The notes under the pieces were generated by a model, which saw nothing but the letters and a program-made list of their open reading frames with translations, was not told the DNA's origin and made no database searches. From contig CAMOOO010000004.1 in assembly GCA_946621465.1 (NCBI GenBank), positions 124,001-188,000 of the forward strand: DNA of 64,000 nt, read 5' to 3'. Positions within the stretch are counted from its first letter, which is position 1, and each line of letters begins with the position of its first letter. Source of the DNA: an uncultured Clostridia bacterium (lineage in GTDB: Bacteria; Bacillota; Clostridia; Christensenellales; DTU072). Below are positions 58,001 to 60,116 of this stretch, piece after piece. The translations under genes were made by a program, and so were the position numbers.

Positions 58001-58320
58001 TTTTGAGATATAAGAGCATCGTCGATTTTATTTGCAACGGCTATAATGTGGAGGCAGGCGGAACGTACGAAACCATCGACTGGGGCGACGGTACTTTCTA
58101 CGACAGTACGACGACGGATCCGCTCATCAACGACCCGATGGTGAACAAAATGGCGCGTAAGTATCACGAGTTCGACTCCATGACCTACGGCAGCGCGTCC
58201 GACAAACACGACGTCAGCTTGATTCCCGTAGGCTACATCACTTTGCCGGATGATGAGGAACCGGAGACAAGTAATACCTACACCGTCTATATCATCCTCG
58301 ATATCGCCGACGTAGACTAA
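37048..58320 (+). CDS. Giant 7,090-residue repeat lipoprotein
   Basis: Single uninterrupted 21.3-kb frame. ATG follows AAGGAGGT by 8 nt. Signal peptide with lipobox VAAC (Cys24). Layout by residue: ~145-245 Ig-like domain (YSWQRGDSATGTFIDI); ~250-900 InlB-like B repeats (FLGWYDEDT, FDKWSF, YQFDKWTD) mixed with KPxDW units (380-551, 678-748); 900-1500 further B-repeat-like beta modules; 1500-1831 six KPxDW units; 2029-2276 unknown domain copy 1; ~2395-2990 BspA leucine-rich repeats; 3010-3190 beta-helix-like; 3215-3440 DL modules; 3467-3936 unknown domain copy 2, interrupted; 4310-4600 pectin-lyase-like helix; 4732-4969 copy 3; 4967-5082 KPxDW; 5085-5385 beta-helix-like; 5550-7085 DL modules with CxxC pairs. 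No sortase, SLH or dockerin end. Probably a long surface adhesin or fibre held by lipid; function is inferred from repeats only. Confidence 0.92.
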   Translation: MKKSFARRLIGVLLLVLLVFVAACTDQEGEQELPIDNVTEITDGRTIVVYNGSSDSIDTYADEQTVTATADEVEGKIFICWNKNNVIYTFDKTFSYTVEANCVFKAVYSTSATMRMDAAGGRINVNDQGTVIKGTTSKKLEEKADPIFTVSGTPELSGTLAVSKVLEVSTDLLTGSCTQFIYSWQRGDSATGTFIDIEGANESSYTLTTADYNKYVRVSLTGTNGYDGVVYSAAAGPIVGTSAIGNAVKLEIEEREADTEQRNQYVPAASLSVLNDYYFVLPVPVRKYYTFLGWYDEDTDLQITDGDGNALAVANGGKSLVAKYVENGKVMLTTSRFVNGVAGEKEYTQYYLEDGSVYLTAPVISDRECIAWESKVQYVPITSKPADWEDHYGYYYVWSESGYKPNLSATWDTEAYYAYPEGQGKAVTTKPSDWESKYNLYYVASFTPNTTAFLHGYYRYKLTFERVENKPSDWESAYATYYAYRNDNYYPNASLTWGTEPMYKGIYLPLTTLPDDWNTSYGNYYNAVFTANTSDRWSDDAVYYDFRVNDTVDPKTVTVLFAGMKVRTEIELVAVYREAYRVTVSGGTGGGYYVAEDEVPLRAIVTAGKTFDKWSFTKGDITYYLGVMDGALCLVYVDEYKHTVVKYLDGETVKVKDYYVENDSDAFVGRIYRKEYVLLTEKPSDWEENYALYYKWGDSEYVPADSTWMANTYYALEYVLLKEQSDDWAQTYHLCYKAAVDFIGANDGFTLGEVRGLGVSIEGGCKIKAEFHQIDYVLQYQLNVVVNGNRITDDNPALITALEEMGFYDEDNDGVYIYDQLIHYNDYIEWVELRQVEHYLFNGWQVREGTKPVYMPRPDGGTMVVTGAFSAEKVTIVLNCDSRGRVGIGSTTGAQSGSYGYGEVIRIFVTANPGYQFDKWTDKMGDVIEVGDDKIISSLRSPDKTEETIVYYYAYKIQGGATASDKTIRCNFVEREYDIFYQIYYVYDNEDVTGEEEFSGDFQPLTKNGLEYTLQTTNVQYYRLYNAAAGSVTIEELNAAMKYMGILYTYDSPLTEGEINLANLSTENVNGVYYYKVPVRNELDDRKYILLRTYTGTTGIEYLSETTRTYRSDLLGKSGYVIQASEKAKYNTPGMSIKSAPTANELNMKYIVGSTVYWGFSGWQAVNNGYVNQNLSSFTMPMSTVTVRATYTIYYYTLSLAMSGTGARNVSYVTINDRSPEYYRREEDENAQTLTIPYNSRVVVNYNVATGYAFNQISYTDKLGSTTSIDNNSSFGQTDYENYINFRFSTGVDSTFTFLSGYIPYRLTAYIRVDSENDASSDYLLGANGLAIDRNLTVTIDGNVYYFYRDDRNVMYNATLSTKVDAFKPSETLLSDCYYSFLSWRYVYESQGGYVAYNAPGMPDYNLIVYTTLQISQYDVVVSEQDASEQLFDYGKVDSGVYNVSTPIPNQSNKYNYNTTFDLSYLLPLGYHFVNWTATGKNNMTTVLKESSYFYRNFTKLTAKPGDWDSAFENYYVLTDGKYAQNLISQWDTEKDYYRLDGYFSVPEFPDDRIERKDLYFFCSFDVNNDSTWRAPTEKAFIAELAYIELTQKPADWEENYALYYVEDDEIILNDSATWDPTKHYYYVGLVSLSSKPDDWEYNYQSYYRVSSSNFIYTLTTTEYVTEYYYYQLETISAKPEDWDTNYTKYFIKSGSIYVRNTTNTWDGEREYAQAFACVSLPYSDLNKEERNRSDKYIRVLNKDPIWYDDVFYVTAQYLPLTAKPADWDTHYGSYFVRSGDEYVQNLSSEWDEEETYVYLGYQSLLFRPSNWESEYRSYYRLVAVPDWYEVGETVQKIDLTFYINADVTLKAVFTKDIFTAEIKYAEPLNNVILIRQGTTDPDAIYHSGQISFEYHSKIDISIQPSSIPSGKMIESISVYYKIDGVEFSEVAYVSQLSLTMRPEVSLANYQYLTPKFSTDYNYVSDIYIFVKLSPIQYQISYVLYTNMDTLADLSSANVITLTMSEDGWWCSDKTVQSNNEMKLNVESCECNLFDSIRSAGGAMTGITKHSDTTLRTGVSADFDLLSGSFDDLISYLFTQYAIDENYQMINLKQGEDDIEGYAKWSGLFEEAKALFDSSNNRVSQKINYSVITGGILGITKPFYILPEQGENYYGDLLASLAYLLGYSSEEDFETDANNLAETMKENAAGANTSSATGRVKYDGAIYTENGSFIIPYAIKNELAQTVLVYIVVNSEGEMYAWVSNLDALYAAANNAKDGEENRPVKIYGRCMLFEVERDQALASKFRIGFNTSYTLNNFLSGSDVMSLLTSAQLSDMGGGARTDYLVVNWFLSDITASTTASGIISSYLHSSSGSNLTVYGFILNLFRMEGSSIGFNDYVTSKFSSAYQRNITSLIIPETYKGVNVTKYGYTDNVTHTTYNFASNTQLRTVNAGAYVRSIDTNAFAGCTNLTSVTLPSGLTNIGDYAFNGCSSLSSVNIPATVTGIGEHAFASTALTSVTMATSSGKRTYGANAFINITTLTDVYFDCDTDPMNGTATISSYGLFAGSGNSQTGITLHIGPNVTYVNAELFTNKSGSTFLNGEQHLKNLTIDGEGNNIEIAEAAFRGTGLTSVALTSRVKSIGVSAFRECTALTTVTFSGSTISAVPDSCFFLCVSLETITLPASVATIGDFAFGGTSSLTSVYYTGDGLTSIGKQAFGTGTLGSAEKRAGLKRFMPTTMASEATDTVVIPASVTTIGASCFAHAPIERLVLNGVDLTLGERVFYNLSEYDEQSAGYVATLSYLEYNVSGNITIQVSDNTIEIFDIFACAVATAPSQEGCSVAIGNAVTDVPEGFFMNMTTATTLTLGANIRAIGAGAFAQMTGLTQINYNITYNSAEATTSFSDASANKYFEGSGNNAVVLFSSAVTEIPGYMFSGATGVKTLNFSAAEGNDLTIGGYAFLNTGVTAFDISVTLNSLTLNSSALQGMTSLNSITVSEDTKLLTLRASSLSTAKNYVYSLPGLSSYGASKQIPITVTEGSVTIAYLLGSHVFTVREGSSMIVNSSSFEIGRTDDMLVQGTLTLNIDLSVYGTITVTSGNIIRNGNDIIGGVYTESDLITKNGEGTEYTKLLIMDDIETSSDFDMNRKSLYTVSTGTTLTVATGTKLSISQNFVVNGSLVVNGTLDVSAKNRVTFGSEGIVRLAGGGYKVGEKQYFSEMSRFVYGQKSGLGGIAVCYVASPVATYLQVNAILAEIGYQTFSPDATSPRTLGISGYSEEEISTADKTVITIGGKNYYTLRVKPLTGDGNGTMTNVLFALGSDHGYTEDTLAFVYESDVEVIRDYALAQMLIEPPTEDGRILTGSMDNVEGYVAVYLSDDNVTPQRLASTITAASINGYRLKSDYDTIDLTQLETMVVLGTTFYRITCEHNDYRDADVLFCLNGGSQGYTSDCAYVIQETIESRANDILYQGSWHTSEYLKYVEEAKINVNYNDCDGVGSGINGGELSTREGLTTEMIATLTDLFGENYGAFVDLIQSSYSDSAIYTSGYNSWKELLEDVLRLYSVSYLSDAKGQTINMTKGRIIGLNDLFSTRYIPVVEPHAENVASYYLYIDGHYVPAADNLRTAGEYYEYINNEYVTVSKPISEVTQEEYDAYYVRIMSNQYALCDNLFLTTNSAGYHQYYIRTGSGNDDENFLPVESPTLADLGSYYVKKGSNNYLPAAPELGIYYIDAYGEYVRLTEANKFISEFCFTDYYYVESVDVTYKLAVESKDYYIQGSSFAELFVDFELVTSPRGYNVDQYYKYVNGQYLPAEESDVGTAIDFYILKNRSSAADADHLTAIARVFGYGSSAAFKTYLQSMATAYLANEVGASALTLASRVKYDGAIFIENGSFVLPYYLQSTLSGDVMIVFVITESGAISVWVSDIDAVMDAANMDDVDYGVDLPDVTVYGRSRLFETPVTDSAITVTYQNDASVSDGINISDGYVIVAPVESNTLVGGTRFTLNGDAELLEEFDFAYDDELIVTSGSRITAGYNLVAYKVINLGMIDVREKFVMNKNETVVYHAGDTMTDLSGQTVEVTFDGAILNSDRDNDDCPADRLLFRYGPDTQVKHVNEKLSALVNGFGLYLGTTETQDVYLTELLKDAIYLVQYSGKVLPLYSCTYPGGVFTLSSDIGCYLVFEYDDDAGYGYFACGSCGERIDEVPLSSVLTQQLDGYLTSNNAERSVLRSATDGLPFVIGISSQTKLSDINAILAKVGYTCFIAPAATYTVSKTVAELLGTLMTYVGSKEYYLYPIRPLTSGDFNGYVALSYEVTMDSVVTAKAKTVTGTIVTYYGSLQKAVDGAASGDTILLIGDQQTTPFVISKNLTLDTDGYALEMIVDGTKDVLTDEDKTMITVDNGSTFTFLGMAYSTQSLVLFKVHDGALIIDGICGATVGTVFLVESGSAVASAAALTVRGGVFVGTQFIETAADTVIKNSIFEGTTGIVVRGGDITLEDVQITTSETALTVQTGTDSGSVNLSALHRKTNLISSEIAVNVRSVGPEGVTFRGLEKFPVRIEGVTAGIVHGSRTLTLHSYVDVVASSARDLSGNGYYGALVIREYASIEVNIVIETSTVTFTNKGVARDAILHYNERTDVVPTLQFKSYPSVTGAFAELTTFSGDDNDTDGIFINAKYVFSVYSRQEISDTRAYLIFSSSLEELLQLTYTQNDSPVWDSSKYYASRTLEAVTIGDQDWCSDIHQIASSTGYTLTARYCDCNTLGVILSDGSTDNIHLHSTAQMDGGTIGRFDELAALFVDFMGNYDMDEEGKFVVPESGDVADAYLSFFNQAYDMLASNNSNVLQNVTISEQSGMFVGINRSFVIANNEGNISADYADYLTAVARLFGYKDVDVFTEYCQDLAEEYGINRAQATNADIAGKLRYDGAILTDSNVFILPYAFVNEQQGSKLGAYVFVDLSNGVVSVWISDYQCAVDATGSSGSQLYIYGRCKLFESPKKPDDWERNYDSYYRYINGAYVPNTSVEWIDQTYYYYVYHELTEKPADWDEHYAEYYTLDSMSVYIQNQSDLWQADTYYDGAHNLVSVEPDDWAHAYSDYYIKKDTYIFLGAAITIIDKLVVPEGCVLKSTENITLNADVVVCGKLILTQNVGILLTENVTSVRFRVKEGGTLVLSDTAKTLSSANAYFIIEGRLDVGASLTINLDRDDLSGTDPCHFVTTETSELNIINVPYYDDNNNLQYTKSVLTLQKGTMELGGDVNVDSDCMIVVTNLAKLTLGGTLTNNGSMRFNGAIYIDGGRIETTGTVYFNADAFVTSNGAIVGTSDGSAFIEVYGELVLSDTSTLTLTGMPLNIYNSALAVFKPETTLTADEIYCKGTLIVLTADQTYDLTAEYGSLLILPNDEHYSDRLAAITFVVEESDYFLLEEEPTDWAENYTSYYVAPGEHVAEVDGGPIPSWQGAYGCFLVYADKTGTLAVLDESGDIIGDPIDVAFINYYNMRSSYTSVANTCVSFGYNQSTYDRRYSMGTDISSRREGINFDVRFTDPHAVRWNVQNEYKNHTLIDSPRDEYNTDISSQGHIQYCTVCHQTFGLEEAHSYSGFAASDFVMMTELSNEVRMIRHNCEKCDASVLATYFCQYNTTAADINNYVISSGYHCATISGNDTVESIFSTLVPTTRYDGKTYYFLPMLNDNYMEAYLLISFSSSDVSYESVTDSNFHKKIYTIGDETDKFYTYEYHTYSSAAPTVSLILDYENYFYKESNTYVVVDSPIKGSQSYYGITDTVTLSLIYTRRSGRYYAVSNGTSFSTNTTYYKMIGTNSYTQISLADYYYYDGEQYVQLSAGHALSDDETYVKFTVVTPTESKALSGNCDVADCGRSGPILYYYDEYTTFGDLAAYLAGFTSAGGDSYQVSQSASVLLSTVTQTVVYYETTYYLLPIQSSTNAAPYYLFGQLRSGHNLYYEWTSVEQQQHRGLCDACIMQVSDSFTDHDFNLADTIIKECNYAEEGKEAEIADLLLNKCNDCGNYYIRYIEVTDTADFAALADKISGTGYVLCYPAEYDASSIISQSTGYLTAYRRTGKNRYLVAIAESADPTTAVGYVVIELIHNFSYTYVNNDHHLATCDNVYCDGYSEKESHTDNGIIVTNTTLNPGFIILGYTCADCGEYVPYHFSMDHNDTLTGLSGKLGGLSVVYNGSETLFYRYLLEKANVLETMDLDVTVRNETVSRSYYMVPVTYSDVTCYVLVYFVPHNFTYTTVIDENTPMNGLWTTTHVVTCAGCGYTYTADHVFAENTYEVFYSIDLNSDVLVRVCLDCGQRVIVSRYYNDVTTYGDLKAELEPYGYSYYRESNEITDETSVAVGMFSGKTDYGVSYNDYYLVGVATLENRNECIAYILAKFDHHLAWSDQSGDDEDILVCEICGYSYTTAHEIIHKPFSLEISYVDENEERQTKTYLYDTPGEPFFETVEFSDLFLYDEKILVFHYGDNTTLNDIDQYFVGVRKFTPNFWYMNADEVWVYSYYAAGYISEDNKFGSDGTPISLSNRYFYKGQMYGVISMHQALIEIGYYNGEYTYWSVVLDRYEKEFYTENASFKLLLVYDERVNTEGCFFTYFGEDERVTFTSYTELIMEQCLQGTPNTENVISGQTTSIDYDSDETAEKFLTADNYHDGNGALVFYYNNQTTYADLNQYLVGVLGWTMTPTTTSDHQVYSSITGEKEDEEQKTFYYFPITSLGYALSNDLFSSTLLSTAGFDTYGDYIVIPLYLVSGELLFTSAGRFESHSTLSYQNADPVVYLLAKYKSNAPKYGEFVFLNDDPTGEDEVADIFSYQMLPITPVRPITASTVSFSSTANKPIFQDAGIETDTMDDIFGTFFMKSIINGDESELIYNVDTELTLADLERDMPGYTIYRDGNIGTLTADTYLSTLIMGYLYQYYYSRYEESKELFYLPLAYADEPNVWITNLRVNFVCRVVGEKENCYLQEDRMIHPGYEAYFFGADCNICERSQYTPVTVSGTTRFSDLLRYKSIVDFICNGYNVEAGGTYETIDWGDGTFYDSTTTDPLINDPMVNKMARKYHEFDSMTYGSASDKHDVSLIPVGYITLPDDEEPETSNTYTVYIILDIADVD
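38188..38700 (+). repeat. KPxDW units 1-4 (protein-level repeats in the giant gene)
   Basis: Four units of about 40 residues with the consensus xxKPxDWExxYxxYYxxxx, then Y-x-x-N, a conserved Trp and a YY pair. Examples: SKPADWEDHYGYYY, TKPSDWESKYNLYY, NKPSDWESAYATYY, TLPDDWNTSYGNYY. Confidence 0.9.
39079..39290 (+). repeat. KPxDW units 5-6
   Basis: EKPSDWEENYALYY and the decayed EQSDDWAQTYHLCY, flanked by InlB-like repeats. Confidence 0.85.
41545..42540 (+). repeat. KPxDW units 7-12
   Basis: Six units: AKPGDWDSAFENYY, QKPADWEENYALYY, SKPDDWEYNYQSYY, AKPEDWDTNYTKYF, AKPADWDTHYGSYF and FRPSNWESEYRSYY. Units 5 and 8 share the identical core PxDWEENYALYY although 2.7 kb apart. Confidence 0.9.
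43132..43875 (+). repeat. Unknown domain, copy 1 in the giant protein (residues 2029-2276)
   Basis: Starts at CECN, contains LAYLLGYSSEEDFETDANN, RVKYDGAIYTENGSFIIPYA, YAWVSNLDALYAAANN and closes with KIYGRCMLFE. Matches the N-terminal half of the lipoprotein at 389-1900 and copies 2 and 3 in the same order. Confidence 0.88.
44230..46020 (+). repeat. BspA-type leucine-rich repeat section of the giant protein
   Basis: LRR_5-like units such as IDTNAFAGCTNLTSVTLPSG, IGDYAFNGCSSLSSVNIP, IGVSAFRECTALTTVTF and VATIGDFAFGGTSSLTSVYY, residues ~2395-2990. The same family of repeats fills the lipoprotein at 20704-25950. Confidence 0.9.
46690..47370 (+). repeat. DL modules, first pair
   Basis: Two ~100-residue modules with a helix ending in GY (LQVNAILAEIGYQTF; LASTITAASINGYRL), an acidic middle and a strand pair NYYTLRVKPL or TFYRITCEH, then a chain-end strand with DVLFCL or NVLFAL. 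They belong to the same module type as those at 53690-58110. Confidence 0.7.
47446..48855 (+). repeat. Unknown domain, copy 2, split by a Tyr-rich insertion (residues 3467-3936)
   Basis: N-terminal part (NYNDCDGVG...IIGLNDLFSTRYIP) and C-terminal part (AIARVFGYGSSAAFKTYLQS, RVKYDGAIFIENGSFVLPYY, SVWVSDIDAVMDAAN, VYGRSRLFET) are separated at about 47755-48480 by ~240 residues of SYYLYIDGHYVPAAD-like and DQYYKYVNGQYLPAE-like Tyr-rich repeats. Confidence 0.82.
49300..49920 (+). repeat. DL modules, second pair, with a CxxC
   Basis: HVNEKLSALVNGFGLYLG and KLSDINAILAKVGYTCF begin the two modules; between them lies a CGSCGER pair, and the second ends with KEYYLYPIRPL and GYVALSY. Confidence 0.7.
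49960..50850 (+). other. Pectin-lyase-like beta-helix section of the giant protein
   Basis: Begins YYGSLQKAVDGAASGDTILL, the usual opening of exported parallel beta-helix proteins, then short strands at coil spacing (VISKNLTLDTDG, LTVRGGVFVGTQFI, VIKNSIFEGTTGIVVRGG, ITLEDVQITTSETALTV). No catalytic residues can be assigned. Confidence 0.7.
51241..51954 (+). repeat. Unknown domain, copy 3 in the giant protein (residues 4732-4969)
   Basis: Starts CDCNTLGV (compare CDCNAFGV in the lipoprotein at 389-1900), contains LTAVARLFGYKDVDVFTEYC, KLRYDGAILTDSNVFILPYA, SVWISDYQCAVDA and closes IYGRCKLFES. A KPxDW unit begins directly after it. Confidence 0.9.
51946..52290 (+). repeat. KPxDW units 13-15
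   Basis: KKPDDWERNYDSYY, EKPADWDEHYAEYY and VEPDDWAHAYSDYY. Confidence 0.88.
53230..53340 (+). repeat. KPxDW unit 16
   Basis: Single unit EEPTDWAENYTSYY, the last in the protein. Confidence 0.85.
53690..58110 (+). repeat. C-terminal DL modules with CxxC linkers
   Basis: About nine modules of 90-130 residues. Each has a CxxC pair (CTVCHQT, CEKCDAS, CDACIMQ, CNDCGNY, CADCGEY, CAGCGYT, CLDCGQR, CEICGYS, CNICERS), then a helix of the form TTxxDLxxxLxxxGY (TTFGDLAAYLAGF, TTYGDLKAELEPYGYSYY, TTLNDIDQYFVGV, TTYADLNQYLVGV, LTLADLERDMPGYTIY) and a strand pair such as YYFLPMLND or YYLVGVATL followed by A-Y-x-L-x-x-F. His residues often follow (HNFxY, HHLAW). Confidence 0.8.
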
Positions 58321-58361
58321 GAAAGCGCCCAAAAATTGCTACTTCGTTGCAAAGAAAGACC

Positions 58362-58390
58362 TTGACGAAAGTGGACTGCCAGTGTATAAT
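58362..58390 (+). promoter_or_regulatory. Promoter of rny
   Basis: TTGACG (58362-58367), 17-bp spacer, perfect TATAAT (58385-58390), 76 bp before the start codon. No terminator is visible between the giant gene and this promoter. Confidence 0.85.
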
Positions 58391-58466
58391 AAATATAACG
58401 TGGCGTCGTATGCGAACGAAGACGTCACCAATGAAACTTAATAACTGAATATAAAAGGAGGTAAAA

Positions 58467-60056
58467 ATGTTAGGCAATCTTATTTCCGCCCTCAGCGCGG
58501 AAGCCATTGCTCTGATCGTTTGCCTTCCGATTACAGTCGGTTTGGGCGTTGTCGCCGTTTTTCTTTATAAATACTATTTGAAGAAGAAGCTAGGCGGGGC
58601 GCAGACGGAAGCCGACCGCGTGTTGGAAGAAGCTCGAGCAGAAGCAAAATCCATGCGGAAAGAAGCCCTTCTGGAAGCAAAAGATGAGCAAATAAGGTTG
58701 CGTAACGAGTTTGAAAGGGAATCCAAACAAAGACGTAGCGAACTGCAAAAACAGGAAAACAGGTTGAACCAAAAAGAGGACGCCTTAGATAAAAAAGAGG
58801 CCACCCTCGACGAAAAAATTGCTGCCGCCGAAAAGACCAAAGCCGAATGGGAAACCAAGAAGAAAGAAGTTCAGGCTTTGCAAGAAGACGTAATGCAAAA
58901 GAAGCAGGAGATTCTTGCGGAAATCGAAAAGGTAGCCGGCATGAGCCGAGAAGAAGCAAAGAATATTTTGGTTACCGAAATGACCGAACAAGCCAAACAG
59001 GACGCCGTTGCCATCATCAAAGAGATCGAGACGCAAGCCAAAGAAGAGGGAGAAAAACGCGCCAAAAACATCGTCGGACTTGCTATCCAAAGATGTGCCG
59101 TCGATCATGCGGCTGAGACCACCGTCAGCGTGGTAGAACTGCCGGGCGAAGAGATGAAAGGGCGTATTATCGGGCGTGTTGGTAGGAACATTAAGGCGCT
59201 CGAATCGGTCACCGGTGTTGATATCATTATAGATGATACTCCGGATGTCGTTACCCTTTCCAGTTTTGACCCCGTCAGAAGAGAAATCGCCCGCTTGACT
59301 TTGCAAAAGCTGGTCAGCGACGGAAGAATCCATCCCGGTAGAATAGAGGAAGTGGCAGATAGAGTAAGACGCGATATCGAGTCACAGATCAAAGAGACGG
59401 GAGAAGGCGCAGTTTTCGAGGCGGGAGTCTTCGGGGTGCATCCCGAACTGGTTAAGTTGCTCGGTCGGTTAAAATACCGCACCAGCTATGGACAGAACGT
59501 TCTTAAACACTCGTTGGAGGTCAGCCACCTCGCCGGACTTATGGCGCAGGAACTGGGTGCCGACGTAAAAGTGTGTAAGAGAGCGGGACTACTGCACGAC
59601 ATCGGGAAATCCATTGACCATGAATATGAAGGGACCCACATCCAGATCGGTGTGGAACTCGCCAAAAAATATAAAGAGAAGGATGCCGTTATCCACTGTA
59701 TCGCCGCTCACCACGGCGACGTCCCGGCAGAAACACTCGAAGCCGTCCTCGTTCAGGCGGCCGACGCCATCAGCGGAGGCAGACCGGGCGCAAGACGCGA
59801 ATCGCTGGAAAACTACATTAAACGTTTGGAAAACTTAGAAACCTTAGCAAACTCGTTCGCAGGAGTAGAACAATCTTTCGCCATTCAAGCAGGCAGAGAG
59901 ATCAGAGTCATCGTCAAACCGGAACAGGTCGACGATAAAGCCACGGTGTTCCTGGCCAAAGAAATCGCACAGAAATTGGAAGCCGAACTGGAATATCCGG
60001 GACAAATCAAAGTCAACGTTATCAGAGAACTCAGAAGCGTTGAGTATGCAAAATAA
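58467..60056 (+). CDS. rny: Ribonuclease Y
   Basis: 529-residue membrane-bound endoribonuclease that starts mRNA decay in Bacillota. One N-terminal membrane helix (~12-34), then a long coiled coil rich in E/K/Q/A (~40-190), a KH domain with [20 protein letters not shown] (the usual GREGRN has Val for Glu here), and an HD domain with [17 protein letters not shown] (H377, D378) and AIHHGD-equivalent IAAHHGD. The C-terminal [16 protein letters not shown] is family-typical and the length is normal. AGGAGG lies ahead of the ATG. In many Clostridia rny lies next to recA; here the two are 58 kb apart on the same strand. Confidence 0.97.
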   Translation: MLGNLISALSAEAIALIVCLPITVGLGVVAVFLYKYYLKKKLGGAQTEADRVLEEARAEAKSMRKEALLEAKDEQIRLRNEFERESKQRRSELQKQENRLNQKEDALDKKEATLDEKIAAAEKTKAEWETKKKEVQALQEDVMQKKQEILAEIEKVAGMSREEAKNILVTEMTEQAKQDAVAIIKEIETQAKEEGEKRAKNIVGLAIQRCAVDHAAETTVSVVELPGEEMKGRIIGRVGRNIKALESVTGVDIIIDDTPDVVTLSSFDPVRREIARLTLQKLVSDGRIHPGRIEEVADRVRRDIESQIKETGEGAVFEAGVFGVHPELVKLLGRLKYRTSYGQNVLKHSLEVSHLAGLMAQELGADVKVCKRAGLLHDIGKSIDHEYEGTHIQIGVELAKKYKEKDAVIHCIAAHHGDVPAETLEAVLVQAADAISGGRPGARRESLENYIKRLENLETLANSFAGVEQSFAIQAGREIRVIVKPEQVDDKATVFLAKEIAQKLEAELEYPGQIKVNVIRELRSVEYAK

Positions 60057-60070
60057 TTGCAATCGTAATA

Positions 60071-60103
60071 AAAAAAGCAACCGAAGATCGGTTGCTTTTT
60101 TTT
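60071..60103 (+). terminator. Bidirectional terminator between rny and iolD
   Basis: 14-bp stem aaaaaagcaaccga/tcggttgctttttt with a 3-nt loop; T tract on both strands, serving convergent rny and iolD. Confidence 0.93.
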
Positions 60104-60116
60104 ATGTCCCGAGGGA

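Noticed and set aside
37048..58320. Giant gene as part of a prophage, because of the phage-like KPxDW units
   Set aside because: No integrase, terminase, capsid, tail or lysis genes in the window; it has a lipoprotein signal and bacterial surface repeats.
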